Notes: a model not told the origin generated them from the letters alone. A stretch of 64,000 nt of DNA from Prevotella sp. (GCA_016286995.1 JAEEVA010000006.1:38151-102150), one strand, 5' to 3'. Positions 8,959 to 17,296 are shown, numbered from the stretch's first letter. Numbers and translations: made by a program.

Positions 8959-10037
8959 TATTTATAGAAGTTTTTCTCAAATGCAGTGAATTCGTCTTGC
9001 TTTAGGACACAGCGTTTCCACCACGACTCAATGAATCCGAAGCCGTAACCCATCAGCTGTGTGAAGGCGGCAGGGATGCTCAGCAAGCCTACTTTCAGAC
9101 TCTTGTTTTTTATCGTTGAATCAACGAGGATGACTGTACTATAGAATAGTAGGGGTAGCAGACCCAACACGCTCATCCATAGCCCCGTCCTCATCAGGGT
9201 GTTCGTTGTTGTCGAGGCTTGCGCGAGTCCGTAGCAGAATAGTGATTCGCCCACTAGCCAGCATAGCAGACAGCCGATAACCCCGAGCGTAAAGACCATT
9301 GGCAGCAAATGTACCAGCTTCATGGTGCCGGGATGCCGCTTTTCCAAGTTGATGCGCGCTATGCCGCTGTTATATACCTGCCGGAAGAACTTGCGGAAGT
9401 CGGTACGGCGCTTGTGCCACACCCATGCGTCGGGGAACAGACGAGGCATATAGCCGGCCTCTACGATGCGGTACGAGAAGTCGATATCCTCGCCGAAGCG
9501 CATCTTCGAGAATCCGCCAAGTTGCAGGTAAATGTCCCGTCGAATGCCCATATTGAATGAGCGTGGATAGAACTTGTCCAGCTTTGCCTTGCCGCCTCGA
9601 ATGCCGCCTGTGGTAAAGAACGACGTCATCGAATAGCTGATGGCCTTCTGCACTGGTGTAAACGACGGGTGGGCAGCATCGGGACCGCCCCAAGCGACGA
9701 TGTTTAATGAAGAGTGAAGAGTGAAGAGTGAAGAATTTACTGCCGTCAAATAATTAGTGGGCAATACCACGTCGCTGTCGAGAATGATGACATATTCGCC
9801 ATGGGCACGCTCAACACCATAGTTGCGGCTCTGTCCAGGGCCGCTATTCTCCTTCAGGTAATAATGCAAATCAAGGATGTCTGCGTATTTGTCGCAAACA
9901 TCCTTGCAGGGTTTTTGAGAACCGTCCTCTACAATTACGACCTCGAAGTCTTTATATGTTTGGGAGCAAAGGCTCTCAAGCAGTTCATCCACCTCATCAG
10001 GACGATTGTATACAGGAACGATTATGCTGTAGTTCAA
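8958..10037 (-). CDS. Family 2 glycosyltransferase, membrane-associated
   Basis: A 359-residue GT-A-fold glycosyltransferase. The N-terminus SIIVPVYNRPDEV, VIVEDGS, SGPGQSRNYG and VIILDSDVVLP (nucleotide-sugar and metal binding) define the family, and two or three hydrophobic segments after residue 230 anchor it in the membrane. Start choice is unusual: the only fitting codon is TTG at 10035-10037, embedded in an AT-rich repeat (CAATTGATAATTGA type) that fills the upstream gap and may have replaced the normal ATG. Inside the gene, bases about 9702-9747 carry a second repeat type that encodes NSSLFTLHSSLN in frame. The sugar and acceptor are unknown. Confidence 0.85.
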   Translation of the reverse strand: MNYSIIVPVYNRPDEVDELLESLCSQTYKDFEVVIVEDGSQKPCKDVCDKYADILDLHYYLKENSGPGQSRNYGVERAHGEYVIILDSDVVLPTNYLTAVNSSLFTLHSSLNIVAWGGPDAAHPSFTPVQKAISYSMTSFFTTGGIRGGKAKLDKFYPRSFNMGIRRDIYLQLGGFSKMRFGEDIDFSYRIVEAGYMPRLFPDAWVWHKRRTDFRKFFRQVYNSGIARINLEKRHPGTMKLVHLLPMVFTLGVIGCLLCWLVGESLFCYGLAQASTTTNTLMRTGLWMSVLGLLPLLFYSTVILVDSTIKNKSLKVGLLSIPAAFTQLMGYGFGFIESWWKRCVLKQDEFTAFEKNFYK

Positions 10038-10070
10038 CTGTCAATTATCAATTATCAATTGTCAATTGGA

Positions 10071-10637
10071 TTACTCCTTGGCACGTGCCAGATAAGAACC
10101 GTCGCGGGTGTCAACCTGAATGAGGTCACCCTCGTTGATGAACAGGGGCACGCGAACCTCCACACCAGTCTCCAGCGTAGCAGGCTTCAGCGTGTTGGTG
10201 GCGGTATCGCCCTTGATGCCAGGCTCAGAGTGGGTCACCTTCAAAACGGTCTTCACGGGCATTTCAGCATAGAGGATGGTACCGTCGGTAGTGTCGCTGA
10301 CAACTGATACGACGTCGCCTTCTTTCATATACTCGTGACCGATTACCAAGTCGTTGGCAATGGGAATCTGCTCGAAAGTCTCCTGGTTCATGAAGATACG
10401 GCCTTCCTGATCCTCATAGAGATACTGGTAGTCGCGGTGCTCAATGACCACGTCCTCCAGCTTTTCACCGATGTTGTAACGGCGCTCCAGCACACGACCG
10501 TCAGTCACGTTCTTCAACTTGATGTTCATAATGGTGTTACCCTTACCGGGCTTACGATGCTGGAAGTCAATGCAAACCCAAATGGCACCGTCCATACGAA
10601 TGGCAGTACCCTTCTTAATGTCTTGTGAATTAATCAT
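10071..10637 (-). CDS. efp: Translation elongation factor P
   Basis: A 188-residue EF-P, which binds between the ribosomal P and E sites and relieves stalling at consecutive prolines. The KOW-like first domain contains the loop HRKPGKGN, with lysine 32 at the tip where the family carries its functional side chain. The OB domains follow, with the C-terminal GDLIQVDTRDGSYLARA. Length is normal. A promoter -7 element lies about 40 bases upstream. It runs divergently from rpmH. Confidence 0.97.
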   Translation of the reverse strand: MINSQDIKKGTAIRMDGAIWVCIDFQHRKPGKGNTIMNIKLKNVTDGRVLERRYNIGEKLEDVVIEHRDYQYLYEDQEGRIFMNQETFEQIPIANDLVIGHEYMKEGDVVSVVSDTTDGTILYAEMPVKTVLKVTHSEPGIKGDTATNTLKPATLETGVEVRVPLFINEGDLIQVDTRDGSYLARAKE

Positions 10638-10678
10638 AAATCTTATATATAAGTATGTGAAATGTCATTTTGCGGGTG

Positions 10679-10686
10679 CAAAGGTA
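10679..10686 (-). promoter_or_regulatory. Promoter -7 element of efp
   Basis: The minus strand reads TACCTTTG, matching the Bacteroidetes -7 consensus TAnnTTTG, about 42 bases before the efp start. A good TTTG at the -33 distance is not obvious. Confidence 0.55.
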
Positions 10687-10736
10687 CGAAAAAAAATGAA
10701 AAGTGTAAAGTGAAAAGTGAAAAATTTCGCTTAAAA

Positions 10737-10768
10737 CTTGCACAATTAGAAATAATTATGTAATTTTG
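10737..10768 (+). promoter_or_regulatory. Promoter of rpmH
   Basis: CTTG at 10737-10740, exactly 20 bases of spacer, then TAATTTTG at 10761-10768. This is the Bacteroidetes -33/-7 arrangement, 44 bases upstream of the L34 start codon. Confidence 0.65.
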
Positions 10769-10812
10769 CAGCCCAAAACGACAATAATAACGTATAAAAT
10801 AAGCAAAAAACA

Positions 10813-10968
10813 ATGAAAAGAACATTTCAGCCGCACAATCGTCGCCGCGTGAACAAGCATGGTTTCCGTGAGCGTATGGCAACTAAGAATGGTCGTCGCG
10901 TACTGGCTTCTCGCCGCGCTAAGGGCCGTAAGAAGTTAACAGTATCTGACGAGCATCACGGAAAGTAA
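10813..10968 (+). CDS. rpmH: Large ribosomal subunit protein bL34
   Basis: A 51-codon gene starting [18 protein letters not shown] and ending VSDEHHGK. The opening and the RRAKGRKKL stretch are diagnostic of bL34, a small Arg/Lys-rich protein that packs into the 23S rRNA. It is divergent from efp and preceded by its own promoter. A partial hairpin (GTCAC/GTGAC) follows the stop codon. Confidence 0.97.
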   Translation: MKRTFQPHNRRRVNKHGFRERMATKNGRRVLASRRAKGRKKLTVSDEHHGK

Positions 10969-11060
10969 GTTCCGGACGTCACGATTGAGTGACACACTTC
11001 CCGTTTTGGAGTGTACAAGAATAAGAATTGGACATATTTTTAAGAAATATGCCCAATTTT

Positions 11061-11091
11061 TTTGTTGTGTCAATATTTCTTTGTACTTTTG
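11061..11091 (+). promoter_or_regulatory. Promoter of the PASTA-rluD-ddl run
   Basis: TTTG at 11061-11064, 19-base spacer, TACTTTTG at 11084-11091. The predicted transcript start is about 20 bases before the ATG at 11121. That is the reason for choosing that ATG rather than the in-frame ATG at 11028, which lies upstream of the promoter. Confidence 0.65.
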
Positions 11092-11120
11092 CTGTTGATT
11101 TCATCTTAATACGTGTTTTC

Positions 11121-11777
11121 ATGAACGCAAAGAAGTTTTTTGGCAAGTTGCCTGGTGGTTATCTTTTGGGTCATCTGACTGCCATGGTAGTCGTCGTGAT
11201 ACTGTTGTTTTTGGGCGTCAAGTACGGACTGGAGGTCTTTACACATCACGGTGAGAACATTGTCGTTCCTAACCTGAAAGGCCTGTCGTATAATGTGGCT
11301 TACCGTACGGTGACCGACTACGGACTCACCATCATGGTCAGCGATTCAGGCTACAACAAGTCTTTGGCTCCTGACTGTATCTTGGCACAAACGCCAGGTA
11401 GTGGGGCCAAAGTGAAAGAAGGCCATGTGGTGTATGTGACGGTCAATTCCCCGTCGTCGCCGACATTTGCCATTCCCGATATTGTTGACAATAGCAGCAA
11501 GCGTGAGGCCGAGGCCAAGCTGTTGGCCATGGGCTTCCGTCTGTTGCCTGCCCAGACGGTGACCGGCGAGAAAGACTGGGTGTATGGCATCGTCTGCCGT
11601 GGACGCCGTGTGTCGAATGGCGACCGCATTCCCATTGATCATCCACTGACCCTGTTAGTCGGAAACGGCAGCATTGGCGAGATGGACGAAGTGGAGTATG
11701 TGGAACCTGTATATGGCCCTCCTTCGGAAGATGTGGATGAATTTGTGGAAGTCACCGAACCGCCTGTTGACGAATAA
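11121..11777 (+). CDS. Membrane-anchored PASTA-domain protein
   Basis: About 218 residues starting MNAKKFFGKLPGGY. One membrane helix (roughly residues 17-38) is followed by three PASTA-like repeats: VPNLKGLSYNVA...DYGLT, IPDIVDNSSKREAEAKLLAMGF, and a third, shorter one. An acidic tail ends VTEPPVDE. PASTA domains bind peptidoglycan stem peptides or beta-lactams in other proteins. This one lacks a kinase or transpeptidase domain, as is usual for the Bacteroidetes version found beside rluD and ddl. It ends 12 bases before rluD. A role in sensing or organising the wall is an inference. Confidence 0.8.
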   Translation: MNAKKFFGKLPGGYLLGHLTAMVVVVILLFLGVKYGLEVFTHHGENIVVPNLKGLSYNVAYRTVTDYGLTIMVSDSGYNKSLAPDCILAQTPGSGAKVKEGHVVYVTVNSPSSPTFAIPDIVDNSSKREAEAKLLAMGFRLLPAQTVTGEKDWVYGIVCRGRRVSNGDRIPIDHPLTLLVGNGSIGEMDEVEYVEPVYGPPSEDVDEFVEVTEPPVDE

Positions 11778-11789
11778 CCGTAAGAAGTC

Positions 11790-12809
11790 ATGACAGAAGA
11801 GCTGGACGATATCCTTTACGAGCATCTGCGCATGGAAGTGGACCGTGGGCAGGAGTCTGTACGCATCGACAAATACATGTCGGAGCACCTGCAGCACTCC
11901 TCGCGCAACCGTATCCAGAAGGCTGCCGATGCCGGATTCATCCAAGTCAATGGTAAGGCAGTCAAGAGCAATTATAAGATACGTCCTGGCGACATCATCA
12001 CCCTGATGCTCGACCGTCCCCACTACGATACCAAGATTGAACCGGAGGATATACCACTCGATGTGGTCTACGAGGACGATGAACTGATGGTCGTCAACAA
12101 ACCCGCGGGACTGGTAGTACACCCTGGCGTGGGCAATTTTCACGGCACGCTGGTCAACGCTGTTGCCTGGCACCTGCGTAACCTGCCTACCTACGATCCC
12201 AACGACCCCAGCGTCGGACTGGTACACCGTATCGACAAGGATACAAGCGGACTGCTCGTTGTGGCCAAGACACCCGATGCCAAGACGGAGCTGGGTGCCC
12301 AGTTCTTCAACCACGACACCCATCGCAGCTATCAGGCACTGGTCTGGGGCAACTTTACGGAAGACACGGGGTGTATTGAAGGCAATATCGGCCGTGACCC
12401 GCGTGACCGCCAGCGTATGGCTGTCTTCCCTGCCGGAGGCGACGTCGGTAAGACCGCCATCACCCACTACAGCGTGCTGGAGCGCTATGGCTATACCACC
12501 CTTGTAGAGTGTCGCTTGGAAACGGGACGTACCCATCAGATTCGTGCCCACATGAAGCATATCGGTCATCCGCTGTTTGCTGACGAACGCTATGGCGGTA
12601 TGGAGATTCTGCGTGGCGAGCGTACGGCCAGCTATAAGGCCTATATCCAGAACTGCTTCAAGCTCTGTCCACGTCAGGCCCTGCACGCCCGCACTTTGGG
12701 TTTTGTGCATCCTGTCACCCGCGAGCAGATGGACTTCACGGCAGCTATGCCTGCCGACATGGAGGCGCTGCTGGACAAATGGCGAAACTATACAAAAATA
12801 AAAGAATAA
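11790..12809 (+). CDS. rluD: 23S rRNA pseudouridine synthase, RluD family
   Basis: A 339-residue enzyme with an N-terminal S4 RNA-binding domain (VRIDKYMSEHL...SRNRIQKAADAGFIQVNG) and the RluA-type catalytic domain. The signature HRIDKDTSGLLVVAKT holds the catalytic aspartate, and RLETGRTHQIRAHMKHIGHPLFAD follows. Members modify uridines in helix 69 of 23S rRNA or nearby. RluD is the best match by architecture, but RluB/C-type specificity cannot be excluded from sequence alone. It is cotranscribed with the PASTA protein and ddl. Confidence 0.9.
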   Translation: MTEELDDILYEHLRMEVDRGQESVRIDKYMSEHLQHSSRNRIQKAADAGFIQVNGKAVKSNYKIRPGDIITLMLDRPHYDTKIEPEDIPLDVVYEDDELMVVNKPAGLVVHPGVGNFHGTLVNAVAWHLRNLPTYDPNDPSVGLVHRIDKDTSGLLVVAKTPDAKTELGAQFFNHDTHRSYQALVWGNFTEDTGCIEGNIGRDPRDRQRMAVFPAGGDVGKTAITHYSVLERYGYTTLVECRLETGRTHQIRAHMKHIGHPLFADERYGGMEILRGERTASYKAYIQNCFKLCPRQALHARTLGFVHPVTREQMDFTAAMPADMEALLDKWRNYTKIKE

Positions 12810-12829
12810 AAAAAATAAAACAATAAAAA

Positions 12830-13819
12830 ATGAAACAATTGAAACGCAACATTGCCATCGTTTGTGGTGGCGACTCTTCGGAGCATGATGTGTCATTGCG
12901 CTCCGCTCAGGGACTCTATTCGTTCTTCGACAAGGAACGGTACAATGTGTATATTGTCGACATCAAGGGACAGGACTGGCACGTCGAATTGTCTGACGGC
13001 ACAACGGCACGCATCGACCGCAACGACTTCTCGTTTGTTGAGAATGGTAAGGCAAAGCTCTTCGACTATGCCTACATCACCATTCACGGCACACCGGGCG
13101 AGAACGGCATCCTGCAGGGCTACTTCGACCTGGTCGACATCCCTTATTCCACCAGCGGCGTGCTGGTCGAGGCCATGACCTTCGATAAGTTCGTGCTCAA
13201 CCAGTATCTGCGCGGCTACGGTGTCTCTGTGGCCGACTCGCTGCTCATCCGTCGCGGCTACGAACACATGGTGAGCGACGAAGAGATAGAACAGCGTATC
13301 GGTATGCCGTGCTTCGTCAAGCCCGCAACCGACGGCAGCTCGTTTGGTGTGTCGAAGGTGAAGAATTCCGACCAACTGGCTCCCGCCATTCGCAAGGCCA
13401 TGATGGAGAGCGACGAGATCATGGTCGAGCAGCTTCTGGAAGGTACGGAAATCACCGTCGGTATCTATAAGACCCGTGACAAGTCCGTCGTCTTCCCCAT
13501 TACCGAAGTGGTCACCCAGAACGAGTTCTTCGACTACGATGCCAAATACAACGGCCAGGTACAGGAAATTACGCCGGCACGTATCAGCGAAGACATTGCC
13601 TGCCGTGTCCGCGAGCTAACCAGTCACATCTACGACATCCTGCATTGCAACGGCATCATCCGCATCGACTACATCATCTCGCCTAAGGGCAAGATCACCA
13701 TGCTTGAGGTTAACACCACCCCAGGCATGACTGTCACCAGCTTCATTCCCCAGCAAGTCAAGGCTGCCGGTTTGGAGATGAAGGACGTGCTGACCGACAT
13801 TGTAGAGAACCAGTTTTAA
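12830..13819 (+). CDS. ddl: D-alanine--D-alanine ligase
   Basis: A 329-residue ATP-grasp enzyme that makes the D-Ala-D-Ala dipeptide for peptidoglycan. Visible features are the N-terminal IAIVCGGDSSEHDVSLRSA, HGTPGENGILQGYFD, the ATP-grasp lysine region PCFVKPATDGSSFGVSKV, and the metal-binding end LEVNTTPGMTVTSFIPQQ. Length is typical. The 20-base gap after rluD is an AT-rich AAATAAAA repeat, common between genes here. Confidence 0.97.
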   Translation: MKQLKRNIAIVCGGDSSEHDVSLRSAQGLYSFFDKERYNVYIVDIKGQDWHVELSDGTTARIDRNDFSFVENGKAKLFDYAYITIHGTPGENGILQGYFDLVDIPYSTSGVLVEAMTFDKFVLNQYLRGYGVSVADSLLIRRGYEHMVSDEEIEQRIGMPCFVKPATDGSSFGVSKVKNSDQLAPAIRKAMMESDEIMVEQLLEGTEITVGIYKTRDKSVVFPITEVVTQNEFFDYDAKYNGQVQEITPARISEDIACRVRELTSHIYDILHCNGIIRIDYIISPKGKITMLEVNTTPGMTVTSFIPQQVKAAGLEMKDVLTDIVENQF

Positions 13820-13865
13820 GAAGTGAAAAGTGAAGAGTGAAAAGTGAATAATTTGCTACCGCACT

Positions 13866-15059
13866 ATGGAATACAACATCAAAGAATTCGATGAGATACG
13901 GCCGTATGAACCGTCGGAGATGAAGCAGGCCTTCAACGACCTGCTTAACGACCGCCAGTTTTCATTGATGCTGAAGGGCTTCGTTCCGTGGCTACCCAAG
14001 GGTGTGCGCAATGGTCTGCTGAAGCTGGCCTTTATCGGCGTGAAAACCCCTCTCGACTTCCAGCTGCGTTTCATGAAACCCATCGTGTGGCATATTATTC
14101 GCAAACATACCGACGGTTGTACTTTTGACGATACGGCTATTAGCAATCAGTTATTAGCAGTTAGCCAACAGCCAAAAGCTAATAGCCAAAAGCTAACAGC
14201 CCGCTATACTTTCGTCAGCAACCACCGCGATATCGTCCTCGATTCGGCATTCCTTGACGTTCTGTTGAACAAGCACCACTATCCCACAACTGTCGAGATA
14301 GGCATAGGTGACAATCTGCTCATCTATCCCTGGATCAAGCGTCTGGTACGCATGAACAAGGCCTTCACCGTGCGTCGCGGACTCACCGCCCACGAGATGA
14401 TGCGCTCCTCACAGCTCATGAGCCGCTACATCCACTATGCCGTCACACAGAAGCACGAGAATATCTGGATAGCGCAGCGCGAAGGGCGTGCCAAGGATTC
14501 CGACGACCGCACTCAGGACAGTGTCCTCAAGATGCTGGCCATGGGCGGCGACCTCCGCGAGCTCAACATCGTTCCTCTCACCATCAGCTACGAGTACGAC
14601 CCCTGCGACTATCTGAAAGCCCAGGAGATGCAACAGAAGCGCGACAACCCGTCGTTCAAGAAGAGCCGTCAGGACGACCTCGACAACATGCAGACAGGCA
14701 TCTTCGGCTATAAGGGACGCGTCCACTACCATTGTGCCGCACCCATCAACACCTGGATTGACGAGCTGGCCGCCCTGCCTCGTAATGAGTTCTACCATGA
14801 GCTGGCCGACCGCATGGACCGCGAGATCCATCGCGGCTACACCCTCTATCCATGCAACTATATCGCCCTTGACGAGCTGGAAGGTGGCAATGGCTTAGCC
14901 GATCACTATACGCAGCAGGATGTCGAACGCTTCAACAGCTATTTGCAGGGACAGTTGGACAAGATCAAGATTCCCAACAAGGACGACGCCTTCCTGCGCA
15001 CCGCCATGCTTACCATGTATGCTAATCCCCTGCGAAACTATTTAAGAATAAAAGAATAA
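13866..15059 (+). CDS. Glycerol-3-phosphate/lysophosphatidate-type acyltransferase
   Basis: A 397-residue protein with the acyltransferase motif NHRDIVLDSAF (HxxxxD). A conserved block follows: VEIGIGDNLL, MNKAFTVRRGL and WIAQREGRAKDSDDRTQ (the E-G-R binding site). This is the PlsC/PlsB superfamily, which acylates glycerol-3-phosphate, lysophosphatidate or similar lipids. The extra C-terminal 150 residues resemble a Bacteroidetes-specific branch. Residues about 92-112 (bases 14138-14201) are encoded by tandem TTAGC/CAGTTAGC repeats and read AISNQLLAVSQQPKANSQK, just before the catalytic motif; this looks like an in-frame repeat insertion. The substrate is not certain. Confidence 0.8.
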   Translation: MEYNIKEFDEIRPYEPSEMKQAFNDLLNDRQFSLMLKGFVPWLPKGVRNGLLKLAFIGVKTPLDFQLRFMKPIVWHIIRKHTDGCTFDDTAISNQLLAVSQQPKANSQKLTARYTFVSNHRDIVLDSAFLDVLLNKHHYPTTVEIGIGDNLLIYPWIKRLVRMNKAFTVRRGLTAHEMMRSSQLMSRYIHYAVTQKHENIWIAQREGRAKDSDDRTQDSVLKMLAMGGDLRELNIVPLTISYEYDPCDYLKAQEMQQKRDNPSFKKSRQDDLDNMQTGIFGYKGRVHYHCAAPINTWIDELAALPRNEFYHELADRMDREIHRGYTLYPCNYIALDELEGGNGLADHYTQQDVERFNSYLQGQLDKIKIPNKDDAFLRTAMLTMYANPLRNYLRIKE

Positions 15060-15097
15060 AAAATAAAAGAATAAAACAATAAAGTGTAGAGTGAAGA

Positions 15098-15757
15098 ATG
15101 AACTATATTAAACTGTTTCCTTGTTTCATTCTGTTCCTTTGTCTATCCTGCGAGGCTGACAGCTATGAGAAAGGTGAGGGCGAGTATTCCCTCACACAAG
15201 CCGATATGGCCGATCTCACTGTCGACCAGCAGAAGCATGCTGTCAGTTTCCTGACCGACGACGGTGCCGGCTATCAGCTCACCAATCCCTTCACCGCCCA
15301 GTGGATAGCCACCGCCGACACCACCTATCGTACTATTATATATTATAATAAGGTAAAGGAAGGCTTTGCCGAGGTCAAGGGCGCAACCCACGTTGTCACC
15401 CTGTCTCCCATCCCCCATTGGCGGCTTAAAGCACAACCACAAGACCCCGTCGACATTGAGAGTCTCTGGCTCGCCCCCAATGGCCGCTATCTGAATGTCG
15501 CCCTGCTGCTCAAGACCGGGCGCATCAGCGATGAAGAGCTTCCCCACAATGTCTCACTGGCTCAGGACACTGTTATCAGCCATACCAACGGTTGTCGCAC
15601 CGTCCACTACCGTCTGCTCCACAGTCAGAACGGCATACCCCAATACTACACTAACCGCCGCTACATCAGCATCCTCTTGCCGCAGCCCCAGCCCGACACC
15701 ATCCACCTCACTCTCCAAACCTACAACGGCCCATTGCACCGCACCATCAGCCGGTGA
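15098..15757 (+). CDS. NigD-like lipoprotein (hypothetical)
   Basis: A 219-residue lipoprotein: the signal sequence MNYIKLFPCFILFLCLSC ends in a lipobox cysteine at residue 18. The mature part is mainly beta, with DDGAGYQL and a TYRTIIYYNKVKEGFAEVKG stretch that resembles the two-domain NigD-like lipoproteins of Bacteroidales, whose function is unknown. It probably sits in the outer or inner membrane facing the periplasm. It follows the acyltransferase with a 38-base AT-rich repeat gap. Confidence 0.6.
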   Translation: MNYIKLFPCFILFLCLSCEADSYEKGEGEYSLTQADMADLTVDQQKHAVSFLTDDGAGYQLTNPFTAQWIATADTTYRTIIYYNKVKEGFAEVKGATHVVTLSPIPHWRLKAQPQDPVDIESLWLAPNGRYLNVALLLKTGRISDEELPHNVSLAQDTVISHTNGCRTVHYRLLHSQNGIPQYYTNRRYISILLPQPQPDTIHLTLQTYNGPLHRTISR

Positions 15758-16095
15758 AATAGTACAGCTGTGACCAACTGTTTCTACCAGATTGATTTTT
15801 ACAATTAGTTTGACTTAATGTTAATTTTACCTAAATCGACATAGCTTGCGGCAGGGTAGCTATGGGCGAGCAGCCTGTTCTCTTTGAATTAGCCCGCCAT
15901 TCTCTCGGAGTGCGCGCCTTTCGCGGTATTTTATCTCCCATATTTGCCCAAAAAGTTTCAAATGCAAACTTTTTGGGCAAATTATTTTCACCTTTGGTGA
16001 ATTTTTTCACGACTCATCATTGCATCGCCACACTTTGCACCTTCAGGTCAAAGAAAGTAAAAATAAACTTTTTCTTTGATTTCGCTGCTCAAAAA
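15758..16095. other. Intergenic region without a gene, with one long hairpin
   Basis: No convincing gene. The stretch holds a 17-bp-stem hairpin at 15942-15982 and, further on, short inverted pieces (CACCTTTGGTG near 15990). It leads into the promoter of the toxin-antitoxin pair. Confidence 0.5.
15942..15982. repeat. Long hairpin, copy 1
   Basis: Perfect inverted repeat: TTTGCCCAAAAAGTTT at 15943-15958, a 7-base loop, and its reverse complement at 15966-15981, extendable by one A-T pair. A near-identical copy follows the toxin gene at 16866-16906. It has no T-tract, so it may act as an RNA processing or stability element or a protein site as well as a terminator. Confidence 0.8.
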
Positions 16096-16127
16096 TTTGG
16101 TTTTCTCAATATTAATTCGTACTTTTG
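16096..16127 (+). promoter_or_regulatory. Promoter of the toxin-antitoxin pair (copy 1 of a duplicated promoter)
   Basis: TTTG at 16096-16099, 20-base spacer, TACTTTTG at 16120-16127, 48 bases before the antitoxin ATG. The whole promoter plus spacer recurs without change at 16909-16940. Confidence 0.7.
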
Positions 16128-16174
16128 CTGCGTTGAATTAACTCTGGTTCTAACAAGTTTGTTTCAAAAGGAAT

Positions 16175-16489
16175 ATGTGTACGTTTGTTTTGGATGATCA
16201 GTTGGTGCAGAAAGCAGAACGTTCTTTGAACGGTTTGTCGTTGCAAGTTTGGCTTCAGCAACAGGTTGAAGCTTTGGTACATCGTCATGCTTTAGACGTT
16301 GCAGAGACAGCTACACAAATGAGGAAAGTGAAGGTTAGACGACGTGCAGAAAAGGCTCCAAACGACGCAGAATTAGCGATGCGTTTTGCTGATAAACCTA
16401 TGCCGCCCATGCCAGAAGAAACGTCATGGAAGGATATAATTGATGCCAACGTAGGCAAAACCATTAAACCTGTTGAAAAATGGCTGTAA
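16175..16489 (+). CDS. Putative antitoxin of a PemK/MazF-like pair
   Basis: A 104-residue protein with no family signature I can name. The N-terminal half (LVQKAERSLNGLSLQVWLQQQVEALV) is helical and could form a small dimer that binds DNA. The middle is basic (RKVKVRRRAEK). The C-terminal third is Pro/Glu-rich and likely unstructured until bound, ending DANVGKTIKPVEKWL. Disordered tails of this kind wrap around MazF/PemK toxins in known antitoxins. It overlaps the downstream toxin gene by 10 bases, the typical coupling of a type II module. The role is inferred from position. Confidence 0.6.
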   Translation: MCTFVLDDQLVQKAERSLNGLSLQVWLQQQVEALVHRHALDVAETATQMRKVKVRRRAEKAPNDAELAMRFADKPMPPMPEETSWKDIIDANVGKTIKPVEKWL

Positions 16490-16842
16490 ATAGAGTTTGT
16501 CAGCGCGAAATCATCGAGGTTCCTTATCAATTGCCAGATGGAAGTGTAAAACCACACATGGCATTGGTTTTGTCAACAGACAAATTGCAAGATGCTGAAG
16601 ATGGAATGTTCTATGCCGTTCTTATTTCTTCAAAGAATTATAACCCGGAGTTCACAATGGAGATACAAAACGAATGGCTTCTTAAACCTCTGCCTAAACA
16701 GTCATACTTTGTTACTCATATTGTTTCGTATTATCGTACTGATGAGGTCATACAGTCGTTCAATAACTATGTGAAAGCAGCGTATTTTGACGCAATTATG
16801 AATAAGGTCATCTTAAGTATGTTCGACATAGAGTTGGAGTGA
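16480..16842 (+). CDS. PemK/MazF-like toxin (putative mRNA interferase)
   Basis: A 120-residue protein with the order of elements expected for the PemK/MazF fold. An early QREIIEVPYQLPDG strand region is followed by KPHMALVLSTDKL (the KxRPalVis-like strand), YAVLISSKNY, and KPLPKQSYFVTHIVSY, which matches the L-x-SyV-x-x-q-I-x-x core. Toxins of this fold cleave mRNA or block gyrase. The match is at the level of pattern, not close identity. It overlaps the antitoxin by 10 bases and is followed directly by the second copy of the long hairpin. Confidence 0.65.
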   Translation: MAVNRVCQREIIEVPYQLPDGSVKPHMALVLSTDKLQDAEDGMFYAVLISSKNYNPEFTMEIQNEWLLKPLPKQSYFVTHIVSYYRTDEVIQSFNNYVKAAYFDAIMNKVILSMFDIELE

Positions 16843-16865
16843 CAATGTCAATAGACTATTTTTAT

Positions 16866-16906
16866 ATTTGCCCAAGAAGTTTCAAATGCAAACTTTTTGG
16901 GCAAAT
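16866..16906. repeat. Long hairpin, copy 2
   Basis: Arms at 16867-16882 and 16890-16905 with the same 7-base loop as copy 1, differing by one base (TTTGCCCAAGAAGTTT). It sits right after the toxin gene and 3 bases before the second promoter copy. Confidence 0.8.
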
Positions 16907-16908
16907 TA

Positions 16909-16940
16909 TTTGGTTTTCTCAATATTAATTCGTACTTTTG
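16909..16940 (+). promoter_or_regulatory. Promoter of the secreted-protein cassette (copy 2)
   Basis: TTTG at 16909-16912, 20 bases, TACTTTTG at 16933-16940. Spacer and elements are identical to the promoter at 16096-16127. It would start a transcript near 16947, giving a leader of about 350 bases before the ATG at 17297. Confidence 0.7.
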
Positions 16941-16946
16941 CTGCCG

Positions 16947-17296
16947 AATAGTGTTCGGTTGCGAGTGATTTCTTGCTGAATCGTCACTTTTCGCGCGAGT
17001 GGGAAGGACCCACTCGGAGGAGCGTTGCGCTTCGATCTTGTGTATGGAAATCTGGTAAATTTCAAATGTAAACAAGGCGGAGATGACAACGGCTCACGCT
17101 TAGTATGGCGTGGGCTGATTGTATCTATATCTTTTTACATCGGTTTACCAGAGCCGCCATACAGGGATGTGGAGCATTTCAGTTCCACGCTCTGTTGTAT
17201 ATATATTAATAAGGTGTAGCCGAGGAGGGACTGGAGGGGCTACGTGGGAGAATATAAGTACAATATTATTATACTAACAATTTAAATCAAAACGTT
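16947..17296 (+). ncRNA. Structured 5' leader of the secreted-protein gene
   Basis: About 350 bases without a convincing gene but with several stems: CGAGTGGG/CCCACTCG (16996-17016, perfect 8 bp), GCTCACGC paired with GCGTGGGC inside ACAA/TTGT (about 17081-17123), GTGGA/TCCAC (17169-17188) and GTAGCC/GGCTAC (17216-17243). It resembles a regulatory leader, but I recognise no known riboswitch. Confidence 0.45.

Noticed and set aside
11655..12896. 413-codon open frame antisense to rluD
   Set aside because: rluD on the plus strand has full motifs; the antisense frame has no promoter or family pattern.
16996..17243. tRNA or known riboswitch in the leader before 17297
   Set aside because: Stems are present, but no cloverleaf, anticodon arm or known riboswitch core could be recognised.
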